Counted from the first letter of the stretch, positions 24,487-33,581 are shown. The stretch is DNA of 54,338 nucleotides from DAOMNN01 sp964404505 (GCA_964404505.1 CAYOKH010000004.1:1-54338); one strand, 5' to 3'. Program-made: numbers and translations. Notes: generated by a model from the sequence alone, not told the origin.

Positions 24487-24524
24487 TGCAACATTGTTGT
24501 ATTCAAAGATGCAACATTGTAGCA
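24487..24524. promoter_or_regulatory. Tandem palindromic operator, candidate Zur boxes
   Basis: Two 15-bp palindromes of the form TRCAACAnTGTTGYA: TGCAACATTGTTGTA at 24487-24501 and TGCAACATTGTAGCA at 24510-24524, 23 bp apart centre to centre, in an AT-richer patch. They lie between the divergent znu operon (start 24397) and the DUF2796 operon (start 24605). By position they fit a Fur-family zinc repressor (Zur) acting on both; the assignment is inference, as no Zur gene is in the window. Confidence 0.7.
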
Positions 24525-24604
24525 TTCGCTCCATCCATTATCGAGCCCGCATCCGCAGTATCGCCCGCGGGTTTTCGGGAGTGCGCGCCGCAACGGAGTC
24601 AGCA

Positions 24605-25201
24605 ATGCACGACAAGCCGAAGTCCGGCCGCATCCGCGGCTCTGTCGTTCATCACGTCATCGGTAAGGCCGTTGCGGCCGGCGTGGCCCTGATGTTCGCA
24701 TCGTCCGCCGTCGGGCAGCCTGCCGCGCACGAACATGGAGTCGCCGACCTGCGCATCGCGGTCGATGGAACAGTCCTGCTGATCGAATTCGACAGTCCGC
24801 TCGAAAGCCTCGTAGGTTTCGAGCATGCGCCGACCACACCCGAGCAGCGTTCCGCGCTGGCCGCCGTCGAGCAGCGCCTGAAGGACTTCGACGGCCTGTT
24901 TTCCTTGCCGGCGGCGGCGGCCTGCGTCGTTCGCGAGGTCCAGCTCGAGTCCCCGTATCCGCAGACCGCGGGCGATCACGACGACCACGACCACGACCAC
25001 GACGGCGATCATGATGATGCGCATGCCGACATGTATGTGGCCTATGAGCTCTCGTGCACGTCGCCCTCGGCACTCGATGCGGTCGGTGTCGGTCTGATCG
25101 AGGCCTTTCCGCGGATTCGTGCGATCCGGGCCGAGACCGCAAGCCCGCGCGGGCAGGGTTCGGTCCGGCTGGACAGGTCGGGAAGCATGCTGCCGTTGTG
25201 A
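24605..25201 (+). CDS. zrgA: DUF2796 (ZrgA-like) periplasmic zinc-binding protein
   Basis: The 198-aa protein carries an N-terminal signal region (VAAGVALMFASSAVGQPAA), the DUF2796 start AHEHGVADLRIAVDG, ESPLxF-like IEFDSPLESLVGFEHAP, and a strongly acidic His-rich stretch (DHDDHDHDHDGDHDDAHAD, about residues 120-140) that should bind Zn2+. DUF2796 proteins are part of the ZrgA-type zinc uptake systems described in Vibrio. The ATG at 24605 follows GGAGT; an open frame reaches back to 24464 through the operators and is rejected. It overlaps the downstream ATPase gene by 4 bp. Confidence 0.88.
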   Translation: MHDKPKSGRIRGSVVHHVIGKAVAAGVALMFASSAVGQPAAHEHGVADLRIAVDGTVLLIEFDSPLESLVGFEHAPTTPEQRSALAAVEQRLKDFDGLFSLPAAAACVVREVQLESPYPQTAGDHDDHDHDHDGDHDDAHADMYVAYELSCTSPSALDAVGVGLIEAFPRIRAIRAETASPRGQGSVRLDRSGSMLPL

Positions 25202-25926
25202 CCGACGCCCGGGTCCCGGGCGGGCAGGAGTCCGCCGTCCTCCTGGAGAATGTCCGGTTTCGCTGGACGAAGGCGGACGAGCCATGTCTCGAGGTGGCCG
25301 CATTCCAGGTGGCTGGGGGAGAGCGCGTCTTCATTCACGGGCCCAGCGGGAGCGGCAAATCGACCCTGCTGTCGCTCGTCGGCGGGGTGATCGAACCCGA
25401 ACGGGGGCGTGTCGCAGTGCTGGGGCAGATTCTCGGCGAGATGCGCGCCGGTGCCCGGGACCGGTTCCGTGCGGCGAACATCGGTTTCCTCTTTCAGCTC
25501 TTCAATCTCGTTCCCTACCTGTCCGCACTCGACAATATCCTGCTGCCCTGCCGCTTTTCTGCGGAGCGGGCAGCGCGGATCGAGTCGAGCCCGCGAGACG
25601 AAGTGCTGCGCCTTGCCCGCCGGCTCGATCTCGACGCTTCACTGCTGAACCGATCCGCGGCGGAGTTGTCGGTCGGGCAACAGCAGCGGGTCGCTGCGGC
25701 ACGGGCCCTGATCGGTCGTCCGGGGCTTGTGATTGCCGACGAACCGACTTCCGCGCTCGATGCCGATCGGCAGCAGGCGTTTCTCGACCTGTTGCTCTCG
25801 GAATGCTCGGCGGCTCGGGCCTGCCTGTTGTTCGTCAGTCATGACGAACGACTCAGTGCGGATTTTGATCGGATCGTGAGCCTGCCGGAAATCAACCACT
25901 CGAGATCCGCATCCTCGGCGAGATGA
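25198..25926 (+). CDS. ABC transporter ATP-binding protein (MacB/LolD type)
   Basis: The 242-aa ATPase has Walker A (HGPSGSGKSTLLSLV), the signature LSVGQQQRVAAARAL, Walker B PGLVIADEPTSALD and the H-loop LLFVSHDERL; note SVGQ instead of SGGQ in the signature. It starts with GTG at 25198, overlapping the stop of the DUF2796 gene as GTGA. Together with the FtsX-type permease downstream it forms a MacB/LolCDE-like module co-transcribed with the zinc-binding protein, so a role in zinc acquisition is inferred. Confidence 0.9.
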   Translation: MTDARVPGGQESAVLLENVRFRWTKADEPCLEVAAFQVAGGERVFIHGPSGSGKSTLLSLVGGVIEPERGRVAVLGQILGEMRAGARDRFRAANIGFLFQLFNLVPYLSALDNILLPCRFSAERAARIESSPRDEVLRLARRLDLDASLLNRSAAELSVGQQQRVAAARALIGRPGLVIADEPTSALDADRQQAFLDLLLSECSAARACLLFVSHDERLSADFDRIVSLPEINHSRSASSAR

Positions 25927-27185
25927 CACCACTCTGGCACCTGACCTGGAGAAGCATTGCGAACCGCCGCATGACGGCGGCGCTCACCGCGTTTGCAGTG
26001 GCACTCGCAGTCGCGATGCTTCTCGGCGTCGAGCGCTTGCGCAGCGACGCACGCGCCGGGTTCGCACAGACGATCTCCGGGACCGATCTGATCGTCGGTG
26101 CCCGCAGTGGGCCGGTCCAACTGCTGCTGTACTCCGTGTTCCACATTGGCGATGCGACCAACAACGTGTCATGGCAGAGCATGCAGGAGATCGCCGCGCA
26201 TCCGCAGGTGGACTGGCTTGTGCCGATCTCGCTGGGCGACTCGCATCGCGGCTACCGCGTGGTGGGAACGACGCCTGCGTTCTTCGAGCACTATCGTCAC
26301 GGACGCGATCGGTCGCTTGCGTTTGCGGCCGGTCGGCCTTTCGAGGATCTGTTCGACGCGGTCGTGGGCGCGGAGGTCGCTGTCCGCTTCGGCTACAGGG
26401 TCGGACAATCGATCATCGTCAGCCATGGGGCGGGGGAAGTGAGCTTCGCGGATCATGGCGACAAGCCCTTCGCCATCGTCGGGGTGCTCGCGCGTACCGG
26501 TACGCCTGTCGACCGTTCGGTTCTGATCGGCCTCGAGGCGATCGAAGCCATCCATGTGGACTGGACCGGAGGTGCGCGCATGCCCGGTGTTTCGATTCCG
26601 GCGGAACAAGTGCACCGTTTCGACCTCACACCCAGGGAGGTCACCGCGGCGCTGGTCGGGCTGAAATCGCGGGTGGCCGTGTTTCGCGTGCAGCGCTTCG
26701 TGAACGGCTTTCCGGACGAGCCGCTGCTGGCGATTCTTCCCGGTGCAACGCTGCAGCAGTTGTGGGGCATCGTCGGCATCGCCGAGCGTGCCCTGCTGGC
26801 GGTCTCCGCGCTGGTGGTGCTCGTCGGGCTGACGGGACTGGTCGCAGTCGTGGTTTCCAGTCTCGGAGAGCGCCGGCGCGAATTGGCGATCCTGCGTGCG
26901 ATGGGGGCGAGTCCGCGCCAGATCTTCGTCCTGCTTGCTCTCGAAAGCCTGCTGATCAGCCTGATCGGCTGCCTGGCCGGGCTTGCACTGGTGCAGGGCA
27001 CGGCGTGGCTTGTCGGGCCCTGGCTGGAAGCGCATCATGGGCTCCAATTGAGTGCCGGCGTTCCCTCCGCCGGCGAATGGATGCTGCTCGCAGGCGTCGT
27101 GTGCGCGGCCTTTTTCGCCAGCCTCGTCCCGGGATTCCGGGCCTACCGCTATTCCCTTGCTGACGGGATGACCATACGGATTTGA
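25923..27185 (+). CDS. FtsX/MacB-type ABC permease
   Basis: The 420-aa protein has one N-terminal membrane helix (ALTAFAVALAVAMLLGV), a large periplasmic domain (about residues 40-270) and three C-terminal helices with the FtsX-domain pattern (ALVVLVGLTGLVAVVVSSLG; REELAIL-like RRRELAILRAMGASPRQIFV). This class usually does mechanotransmission or export rather than import, so how it helps zinc uptake is unclear. Its ATG overlaps the ATPase stop by 4 bp and its TGA overlaps the next start by 1 bp. Confidence 0.9.
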   Translation: MTPLWHLTWRSIANRRMTAALTAFAVALAVAMLLGVERLRSDARAGFAQTISGTDLIVGARSGPVQLLLYSVFHIGDATNNVSWQSMQEIAAHPQVDWLVPISLGDSHRGYRVVGTTPAFFEHYRHGRDRSLAFAAGRPFEDLFDAVVGAEVAVRFGYRVGQSIIVSHGAGEVSFADHGDKPFAIVGVLARTGTPVDRSVLIGLEAIEAIHVDWTGGARMPGVSIPAEQVHRFDLTPREVTAALVGLKSRVAVFRVQRFVNGFPDEPLLAILPGATLQQLWGIVGIAERALLAVSALVVLVGLTGLVAVVVSSLGERRRELAILRAMGASPRQIFVLLALESLLISLIGCLAGLALVQGTAWLVGPWLEAHHGLQLSAGVPSAGEWMLLAGVVCAAFFASLVPGFRAYRYSLADGMTIRI

Positions 27186-27790
27186 TGATGAAACTCTTTG
27201 CAGTCGCATGGATCGCGGTCGCGGTCCTTTTCGCACCGACAGTGCATGCCCGGAACGAGGCGGACCCGAATGCATTCGAGATCGGCGACCGCCTCGACCC
27301 GGCTGCGGCGGGGCAATCCGTCGATGGGTTTCGCGAGCTGACCTGGGACGACCTGATCCCCCCGGACTGGCTGCCCGAGGATTTGTTCGACGGGCTCTTC
27401 GGCGATGTGGAGCTCGACCGACTCGATGACTTCGATCCGCGGGCCGTGGAGATCATGGAGAAGATCCGCGAGGTCTGGGATGCCGCACCGGTGGTCGAAC
27501 GCCTGAGCGGTCAGCGAATCCGCATACCGGGCTTCGTGGTGCCGCTCGAAGGCGATGGGGAGCACATACGCGAGTTCCTGCTCGTGCCCTATTTCGGCGC
27601 CTGCATCCATGTTCCGCCCCCACCGGCGAATCAGCTCATCCACGTCATGCCCGATCGCGAGATTCCGGCGCGCTGGAACATGGTCCCGGTTTGGGTCAGC
27701 GGTGTGCTGACGGTTGCCCGCTACGATTCGGAACTGGGCAGTGCCGGCTATCAGATGCGCGGGATCCGGGTGGAGGAGTACAAGGAGTAA
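27185..27790 (+). CDS. DUF3299 periplasmic protein
   Basis: The 201-aa product has a signal peptide (KLFAVAWIAVAVLFAPTVHA) and a C-terminal DUF3299 domain (IRIPGFVVPLEGDGEHIREF; LVPYFGACIHVPPPPANQLI). The conserved Cys and His in GACIHVPPPP are potential metal ligands. The acidic middle section (residues 45-100; many Asp/Glu) could also bind metal. It is the fourth gene of the DUF2796-ATPase-permease operon (1-bp overlap), and DUF3299 genes commonly accompany such operons. The function is not established. Confidence 0.87.
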   Translation: MMKLFAVAWIAVAVLFAPTVHARNEADPNAFEIGDRLDPAAAGQSVDGFRELTWDDLIPPDWLPEDLFDGLFGDVELDRLDDFDPRAVEIMEKIREVWDAAPVVERLSGQRIRIPGFVVPLEGDGEHIREFLLVPYFGACIHVPPPPANQLIHVMPDREIPARWNMVPVWVSGVLTVARYDSELGSAGYQMRGIRVEEYKE

Positions 27791-27846
27791 TCCACCGCAT
27801 TGCGCGATAGCGGCGTGCACACAGGGTGGCGTCCCATCCGATGCGA

Positions 27847-27852
27847 TAGAAT
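27847..27852 (+). promoter_or_regulatory. -10 element of queF, giving a probable leaderless mRNA
   Basis: TAGAAT ends 8 nt before the ATG at 27860, so transcription should start at or next to the ATG. No Shine-Dalgarno is present. The -35 region is poor (GGGTGG). Confidence 0.4.
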
Positions 27853-27859
27853 TGCGTTC

Positions 27860-28714
27860 ATGAGTGCAGTGCACGATGATCGGGACGGCAACGCCGGCCG
27901 CTCCCCCCTTGGCAGACCGGTCGCGTATCGCGATACGTATTCGCCCGAGCTCCTGTTCCCGATTTCGCGTCAGCCCAAACGCGACGAGATCGGTGTGCAT
28001 GCCGACGACCTGCCATTTGTCGGTGAGGATCTGTGGAATATCTACGAACTTTCGTGGCTGAACCCTCGCGGCAAACCGGTCGTCGCGATCGGATCCTTCC
28101 GCGTGCCGGCGAATTCGCCGCGGCTTATCGAGTCGAAGTCGCTGAAACTGTATTTCAACTCCTTCAATCAGGAGCGATTCGATTCCGTCGACTCAGTGCG
28201 TGACATCGTGACGCGGGATCTCGCAGGTGCGTGCGGCGTGCCCGTGATCGTCGGGATAGACCCCCTGAGCCTTCGTCCGCTGCGCGACGTCGGCTACCCC
28301 GGCGGGGAGTTGCTCGACACGCTCGACATCGACGTCGACACTTACCTGCCGGCTTCCGAGTTCCTTCGTGCAGATACGGCTGCGAAGCCACGGGCCGAAA
28401 CGCTGTATTCGCATCTCCTCAAGTCGAACTGCCTCGTCACCGGGCAGCCCGACTGGGGTATGGTCGTGATTCGCTACTCGGGGCCTCCCATCGAGCGTGA
28501 AGGGCTGCTTCGCTACATCGTTTCATTCCGCCGGCACAACGAGTTCCACGAGCAATGCGTGGAGCGGATGTTCTGCGACATCCTGCGTTGCTGCAGGCCC
28601 GAGCAGCTGGCGGTCTGGGCACGCTACACGAGGCGTGGCGGACTGGACATCAATCCGTTTCGTGCCACCGGCGATCATTCTTCCCCGGACAACGTCTTCG
28701 AGATCAGGCAGTAG
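27860..28714 (+). CDS. queF: NADPH-dependent 7-cyano-7-deazaguanine reductase
   Basis: QueF reduces preQ0 to preQ1 in queuosine synthesis. The 284-aa length is that of the long, two-domain (E. coli-type) form. The catalytic set is visible: Cys191 in LKSNCLVTGQPDWG with Asp198 seven residues later, and His230-Glu231 in HNEFHEQC. The QueF motif region ESKSLKLYFNSFNQ (residues 91-104) is intact. It sits 69 bp after the zinc-linked DUF3299 gene. The start was placed at 27860, where the conserved N-terminus begins. Confidence 0.96.
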   Translation: MSAVHDDRDGNAGRSPLGRPVAYRDTYSPELLFPISRQPKRDEIGVHADDLPFVGEDLWNIYELSWLNPRGKPVVAIGSFRVPANSPRLIESKSLKLYFNSFNQERFDSVDSVRDIVTRDLAGACGVPVIVGIDPLSLRPLRDVGYPGGELLDTLDIDVDTYLPASEFLRADTAAKPRAETLYSHLLKSNCLVTGQPDWGMVVIRYSGPPIEREGLLRYIVSFRRHNEFHEQCVERMFCDILRCCRPEQLAVWARYTRRGGLDINPFRATGDHSSPDNVFEIRQ

Positions 28715-28921
28715 GGAAAGGATCGGAGAGCTGGCGATCGGGGAGGTGCCGAACACGAATCCCGCCCTTCGCGCCGCAGTAATAGCTGAGGGATTTTGTC
28801 GGCTATTCGACGGCTTTGTTGTAGACTGATGCTTTCATGTATCGCGCCTCGCCCGCATCTGGCAGCCTCGATCATGCTTCGAGACGAATACACAGGCCGA
28901 ACCCCGCATTCGGAGGCTCTC

Positions 28922-30976
28922 ATGCCGAACCGCCTTGCTTCGGAAACTTCACCCTATCTGCTGCAGCATGCCGGAAACCCCGTCGACTGGTGGCCGTGGT
29001 GCCCGGAAGCGCTCGACCTGGCGCGTCGCCAGGATCGCCCCGTCCTCTTGTCGATCGGTTACTCCGCATGCCACTGGTGCCACGTGATGGCACACGAGTC
29101 CTTCGAGGATCCGGCCGTAGCGGAAGTGATGAATCGCTTGTTCGTCAATATCAAGGTCGATCGCGAGGAGCGACCTGACCTCGACCAGATTTACCAGTCT
29201 GCGCACCAGATGCTTGCACGTCGATCGGGTGGCTGGCCGCTGACGATGTTTCTCACCCCGGACGGCACACCGTTCTTCGGAGGAACCTATTTTCCGAAAC
29301 AGGCCCGTTACGGGCTGCCGGGATTCGGCGGTCTGCTGGAGCAGGTGGCCGAGGCATTTCGCACGCAGCGCCACGCGATCGAGGAGCAGAATGCGGCGGT
29401 CCGCGCAGCGCTCGCACAAGGCGCCGCGAGCGGTGGCGCGACGCATCGGTCGGAACTCGGCCCCGGGCCGCTTTCGGCCTTGCGCGACTTGCTCTCTGCG
29501 AGCCATGACGAGCGCTTCGGCGGTTTCGGCGGAGCGCCGAAATTTCCGCATCCGACCGATCTGGAGTTCCTGCTGCATCGATTCCGCACCGGTGGCGACG
29601 AACGTGCCCGGGATATGGCGCTCGTCACGCTGACGCGCATGGCCGAAGGCGGGATCTATGATCAGCTCGGCGGTGGTTTCTGCCGCTACAGTACCGACGA
29701 CCGGTGGCAGATTCCGCATTTCGAGAAGATGCTCTATGACAACGGCCTGCTCCTGAAGGTGTATGTGGAAGCGTGGCAGGTAAGTGGTGACCCCCTGTAC
29801 CGACGAGTCGTCGAGGAGACGGCCGGCTGGGTGATGCGCGAGATGCAGTCCGAGGCGGGTGGCTACCATTCGTCGCTCGATGCCGATTCGGAGGGGGAGG
29901 AGGGGCGGTTCTATGTATGGGACAGGGATGAGGTCCGCGCGATTCTCGACGAACCGGCGTTCGCTCTGATCGAGCGCCATTTCGGGCTCGATGAGGCCCC
30001 GAACTTCGAGGATCGGCACTGGCACCTGGCCGTGGCCGAGCCCCTCGACCGGGTCGCGAACGAACTCGGCGTGCAGCCTGACGATGCATGTGCGCTGCTT
30101 GCCGAGGCGCGCCGACGACTGTTCGAGGTCCGCAGCCGCCGGATCCGGCCGGGACTCGACCACAAGATCCTGACGAGCTGGAATGCCCTGATGATCTCTG
30201 CCATGGGACGTGCCGCCAGGGTTTTCGAACGCGACGACTGGTTACAGTCGGCAAGCCGCGCGCTGGAGTTCATCCGCCGGCAGCTGTGGCGTGACGGACG
30301 CCTTCTCGCGACCAGTGCAGGTGGGGCGGGGCACCTCAACGCCTATGTCGATGACCACGCCTTCCTCCTCGATGCCCTGATCGAAATGCTGCAGACCCGA
30401 TTCGATCCGGCCCTGCTCGATTTCGCGGAGGATATCGCGGACGCCCTGCTCGACGGGTTCGAGGACACCACGGGTGGCGGCCTCTTCTTCACCCGGCATG
30501 ACCACGAGACGCTGATCCAGCGGCCCAAGCCGATACACGACAACGCGACGCCTGCGGGCAGCAGCGTTGCCGCACGCGCGCTTGCCCGGCTCGGCCATCT
30601 GACAGGTGAGTTGCGCTACCTCGACGCGTCCGAGCGAACGCTGCAGGCGGGCTACGGCACCCTCGCAGCAAATCCGGGCGGCTGCGCAAGCCTCGCCCTC
30701 GCGCTGGCCGAAAGGCTGGTGCCACCTACAGTGGTGATCGTACGCGGCCCGGCGGGCGCCCTCGATCCGTGGCAGCGGATGCTGTGCAAACACTACTTGC
30801 CCGACGTGATGCATGTGGCGATACCGGTCGGTACGGGTAATCTGCCGCCGGTCCTCGAAAAGCCCGCCGGAGAACGTGTCAACGCCTGGGTGTGTAAGGG
30901 CGTTAACTGCCTGAGTCCGATCGTCGACATGAATGACCTCGCAACGACGCTCGGCATCGGGGTTCCGTCCAGGTAG
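28922..30976 (+). CDS. DUF255 thioredoxin-domain protein (YyaL/SPATA20 family)
   Basis: The 684-aa product begins with a thioredoxin-like domain (RLASETSPYLLQHAGNPVDW; CxxC in GYSACHWCHVMAHESFED; residues 1-170) followed by an (alpha/alpha)6-barrel-like region (YDQLGGGFCRYSTDDRW; PHFEKMLYDNGLLLK; SSLDADSEGEEGRFYVWD). The family is widespread, but its substrate is unsettled; a glycan-processing fold linked to redox activity has been proposed. The start at 28922 is set by family length. It follows queF on the same strand after about 200 bp with no recognisable element. Confidence 0.93.
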   Translation: MPNRLASETSPYLLQHAGNPVDWWPWCPEALDLARRQDRPVLLSIGYSACHWCHVMAHESFEDPAVAEVMNRLFVNIKVDREERPDLDQIYQSAHQMLARRSGGWPLTMFLTPDGTPFFGGTYFPKQARYGLPGFGGLLEQVAEAFRTQRHAIEEQNAAVRAALAQGAASGGATHRSELGPGPLSALRDLLSASHDERFGGFGGAPKFPHPTDLEFLLHRFRTGGDERARDMALVTLTRMAEGGIYDQLGGGFCRYSTDDRWQIPHFEKMLYDNGLLLKVYVEAWQVSGDPLYRRVVEETAGWVMREMQSEAGGYHSSLDADSEGEEGRFYVWDRDEVRAILDEPAFALIERHFGLDEAPNFEDRHWHLAVAEPLDRVANELGVQPDDACALLAEARRRLFEVRSRRIRPGLDHKILTSWNALMISAMGRAARVFERDDWLQSASRALEFIRRQLWRDGRLLATSAGGAGHLNAYVDDHAFLLDALIEMLQTRFDPALLDFAEDIADALLDGFEDTTGGGLFFTRHDHETLIQRPKPIHDNATPAGSSVAARALARLGHLTGELRYLDASERTLQAGYGTLAANPGGCASLALALAERLVPPTVVIVRGPAGALDPWQRMLCKHYLPDVMHVAIPVGTGNLPPVLEKPAGERVNAWVCKGVNCLSPIVDMNDLATTLGIGVPSR

Positions 30977-31039
30977 GCAAAAGGGCGGGGACTGGTTTAA
31001 TATCGAGCCTTTTTTACCACCATCATCGAGAGGATAGAC

Positions 31040-31345
31040 ATGAAGGGATTTGTTGTTGCTGCCGTTGCCGTCGGACTTCTTGGCGCGACTCCGGCCTTTG
31101 CCAACGCCGATCTGGCGAAGGCCAAGAATTGCCTGGCCTGTCACGCCGCGGACAAGAAACTGGTCGGCCCGTCGTACAAGGACATCTCGGCCAAGTATGC
31201 CGGACAGGATGCGGCCGTCGAGATGCTTGTAGGCAAGGTCCAGAAGGGCGGTTCCGGGGTCTGGGGTCCGGTGCCGATGCCGCCCAATCCGCAGATCACT
31301 CCAGATGAAGCCAAGACCCTCGTCGAGTGGGTCCTGACGCACTGA
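31040..31345 (+). CDS. Small class I cytochrome c (c8/c551-like)
   Basis: The 101-aa preprotein has a signal peptide (KGFVVAAVAVGLLGATPAFA) and a single haem site CLACH at residues 31-35, with the probable axial Met at residue 81 (GPVPMPPNPQ). The conserved KKLVGPSYKDISAKYAG segment is typical of soluble periplasmic electron carriers that feed cytochrome cd1 nitrite reductase or cbb3 oxidase. It is monocistronic, preceded by GAGAGGA and an AT-rich segment with TTTAATATC, and ends at a strong terminator. Confidence 0.95.
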   Translation: MKGFVVAAVAVGLLGATPAFANADLAKAKNCLACHAADKKLVGPSYKDISAKYAGQDAAVEMLVGKVQKGGSGVWGPVPMPPNPQITPDEAKTLVEWVLTH

Positions 31346-31373
31346 TCGCGCGTACCCGACACGCCTACCGAAG

Positions 31374-31408
31374 AAAAGGCCGGCCGGTTCGTCACCAGCC
31401 GGCCTTTT
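31374..31408. terminator. Bidirectional rho-independent terminator
   Basis: AAAAGGCCGGC (31374-31384) pairs perfectly with GCCGGCCTTTT (31398-31408) around a 13-nt loop. It sits between the convergent cytochrome c and c-di-GMP genes and, with A4 on one side and T4 on the other, can serve both. Confidence 0.9.
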
Positions 31409-31433
31409 CGTCGTGCACGCCGGGCCAGGAGAT

Positions 31434-33581
31434 TCAGGCCGTTATCGATCTGGGCGTCATTCCGATCAGCATCTCCGCGTCGCTTGCCGGTAGCGGACGC
31501 GCGAAGTAATACCCCTGCATCACGTCGCAGCCCAGGGATCTGAGCGTGACCGCCTGCTGCGCCTGCTCGACGCCTTCGGCGATGAGGCTCAGGCCGAAAC
31601 CTCTTGCGATGCCGGTAATGGCCGAGACGATCGGATTCGTCAGCAGACCGTCGAGGTCGCGCACGAAGCTGCGGTCGATCTTGAGTACGCTCACCGGCAG
31701 TCGCTGCAGGTAGGCGAGTGCCGAGTATCCCGTGCCGAAGTCGTCTATCGCAATGCCGACGCCGCTGTCGCGCAGTTGCTTGACCTTCGCCGCAACCCCG
31801 TTCGTATCCTGCATCATCATGCTTTCGGTGATCTCCAGCTCCACCTGCGCGGGCGGGAGATGGTGACGCTCGATGCAGTCGGCGACAAGGGCGACGATGT
31901 CCCCGCGGTCGAAATCGTGGGGGGCGAGATTGAGAGACATCTTCAGGTCGGAATGACCCTTCAGTCGCCAACTCGCCAGCTGTGAGCATGCATTCTCCAG
32001 CACCCAGCGGCTGATGTCGCCGATCAGTCCGACTTCTTCGGCCACGGGTATGAACACGTCCGGACCGATCAGCCCGTTCTCGGGATGGTTCCAGCGCAGC
32101 AGCGCCTCCATCCCGACCACGCGCTGTCCCGCGAGGCTGATCTGGGGCTGGTAGTAGAGTTCGAGTTGATGGCGGTCCAGCGCGACGCGCAGATCATTCT
32201 CGATCGTGATCCGGCCCTGGTGGTGGGTGTTGAGTTCCGGCGCGAAGAAGCGAAATCCGTTCTTGCCGGAGCGCTTCACCTGGTACATCGCGATGTCCGC
32301 GTGCTGGGTGAGCGACTCGGCCGTCTGGCCGTCACGGGGAAAGATTGAAATGCCGACGCTGGCGGTGGCGCGGAAATTCCCGTGCGCGAGCGCGAACGGT
32401 TGTTCGAGCGCGAACAGGATCTTGCTCGCGATGACCTCGGCATCTTCCGGTCCCGCGATGTCTGGCAGCAGAACGGTGAACTCGTCGCCGCCGAGCCGTG
32501 CCAGGGTATCGCCGCGGCGCAGGGTCGCGGAAAGCCTGCTCGCGATGCCGCGCAGCAGGGCGTCGCCCGCGGCATGACCATACGTGTCGTTGATCAGCTT
32601 GAACCGGTCGATGTCGACGAACATGACCGCGAGCGAGCCGCCCCGGCGCTGCGCCTGGGCGATTGCCAGCTCCAGCCGATCCTTGAACAGGAGGCGGTTG
32701 GGAAGCTGCGTAAGCTGGTCGTGATAGGCCTGAAAGCTGATGATCTCTTCGGCGCGCTTGCGCTCGGAGATGTCGCGTGCGACCCCGTACAGCCCAACGT
32801 AGCGGCTTTGGCGACCTTCGCGTGCCAGCATCGGCAGGCCCTGGAGCGCAACGGTGATGAAACCGGATGCGCTCTCCTGGGCACTTCCCTTGGCCGGGCG
32901 GCGCAGGCGCAGTTCCACACTCAAGGCCGCGGTGGGACGCTCGCGCAGCGACTGCAGCATGCCCTGGATGCGGTCCGCATCCTCGGGCATCACCAGCCAC
33001 AGGAACGGCTGCTTCAGCAACTGGTTGCGCTCGAATCCGAGTAGCCCCTCGATGCGCGGATTCACGTAGCTGAAGCGCCCCTCGGCATCAAGCGTGAAGA
33101 TCAGATCCGGGGAGCTCTCGACCAGATAGCGGTGGAGGCGCTCGGAGGTGCGAAGTCGTTCGCTCATCGCCCGGTTGGCACGTTCCAGTGCCTTCTTGTG
33201 CAGTGCGCTCTGGACGACCCTCTGGAGCTGCACGACGTGATAAGGCTTCCGGATGAAGTCGTCGGCGCCACGCCTGAGGGCGCCGATGGCAGCATCGATC
33301 GCATCCTCGCCGCTGATCATGATCACCGATTCCTCGCGCTGATTGGCGCTCAGCCAGTCGAGCACGGCGAGTCCGGTCGTGTCAGGAAGGCGATAGTCGA
33401 GGAGAATCACGTCGTAGCGGCCTTGCGCAAGCAGCTCCATCGCCTCTGCGGCGCTGCCGCACTCATCGAAATGCCGCCCCGCTTGAGCGAGGACGTGGGG
33501 AAGGCTGCGTCGGAGCGCAGGATCGTCGTCGACGATGAGGATGCGAGAGGCAGGGTCCGGGTCCGCTGTGGCGTCGGACAT
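31434..33581 (-). CDS. REC-PAS-GGDEF-EAL c-di-GMP protein
   Basis: The 715-aa protein has a receiver (ILIVDDDPALRRSLPHVLAQ; Asp in VILLDYRLPDTTG; Lys in FIRKPYH), a coiled helix, a PAS domain (about residues 155-285; PDLIFTLDAEGRFSYVNPRI), an intact GGDEF motif (LARLGGDEFTVLLP) and an EAL domain with the catalytic set (GMEALLRWNHP; LKMSLNLAPHD; IDDFGTGYSALAYL). Both synthesis and hydrolysis of c-di-GMP are possible by motif; phosphorylation of the receiver would set the balance. No membrane segment is seen. It lies downstream of an HDOD-histidine kinase gene on the same strand, a candidate phosphodonor. Starts at 33617 and 33656 are alternatives. Confidence 0.92.
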   Translation of the reverse strand: MSDATADPDPASRILIVDDDPALRRSLPHVLAQAGRHFDECGSAAEAMELLAQGRYDVILLDYRLPDTTGLAVLDWLSANQREESVIMISGEDAIDAAIGALRRGADDFIRKPYHVVQLQRVVQSALHKKALERANRAMSERLRTSERLHRYLVESSPDLIFTLDAEGRFSYVNPRIEGLLGFERNQLLKQPFLWLVMPEDADRIQGMLQSLRERPTAALSVELRLRRPAKGSAQESASGFITVALQGLPMLAREGRQSRYVGLYGVARDISERKRAEEIISFQAYHDQLTQLPNRLLFKDRLELAIAQAQRRGGSLAVMFVDIDRFKLINDTYGHAAGDALLRGIASRLSATLRRGDTLARLGGDEFTVLLPDIAGPEDAEVIASKILFALEQPFALAHGNFRATASVGISIFPRDGQTAESLTQHADIAMYQVKRSGKNGFRFFAPELNTHHQGRITIENDLRVALDRHQLELYYQPQISLAGQRVVGMEALLRWNHPENGLIGPDVFIPVAEEVGLIGDISRWVLENACSQLASWRLKGHSDLKMSLNLAPHDFDRGDIVALVADCIERHHLPPAQVELEITESMMMQDTNGVAAKVKQLRDSGVGIAIDDFGTGYSALAYLQRLPVSVLKIDRSFVRDLDGLLTNPIVSAITGIARGFGLSLIAEGVEQAQQAVTLRSLGCDVMQGYYFARPLPASDAEMLIGMTPRSITA

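Noticed and set aside
24464..24604. N-terminal extension of the DUF2796 gene through the palindromes
   Set aside because: Would place the operators inside the coding region and adds a Cys/Arg-rich segment ahead of a good signal peptide; ATG at 24605 has GGAG.
24961..25012. Short GAC/CAC repeat as a DNA satellite
   Set aside because: It is the codon run for the His/Asp-rich metal-binding stretch of the DUF2796 protein.
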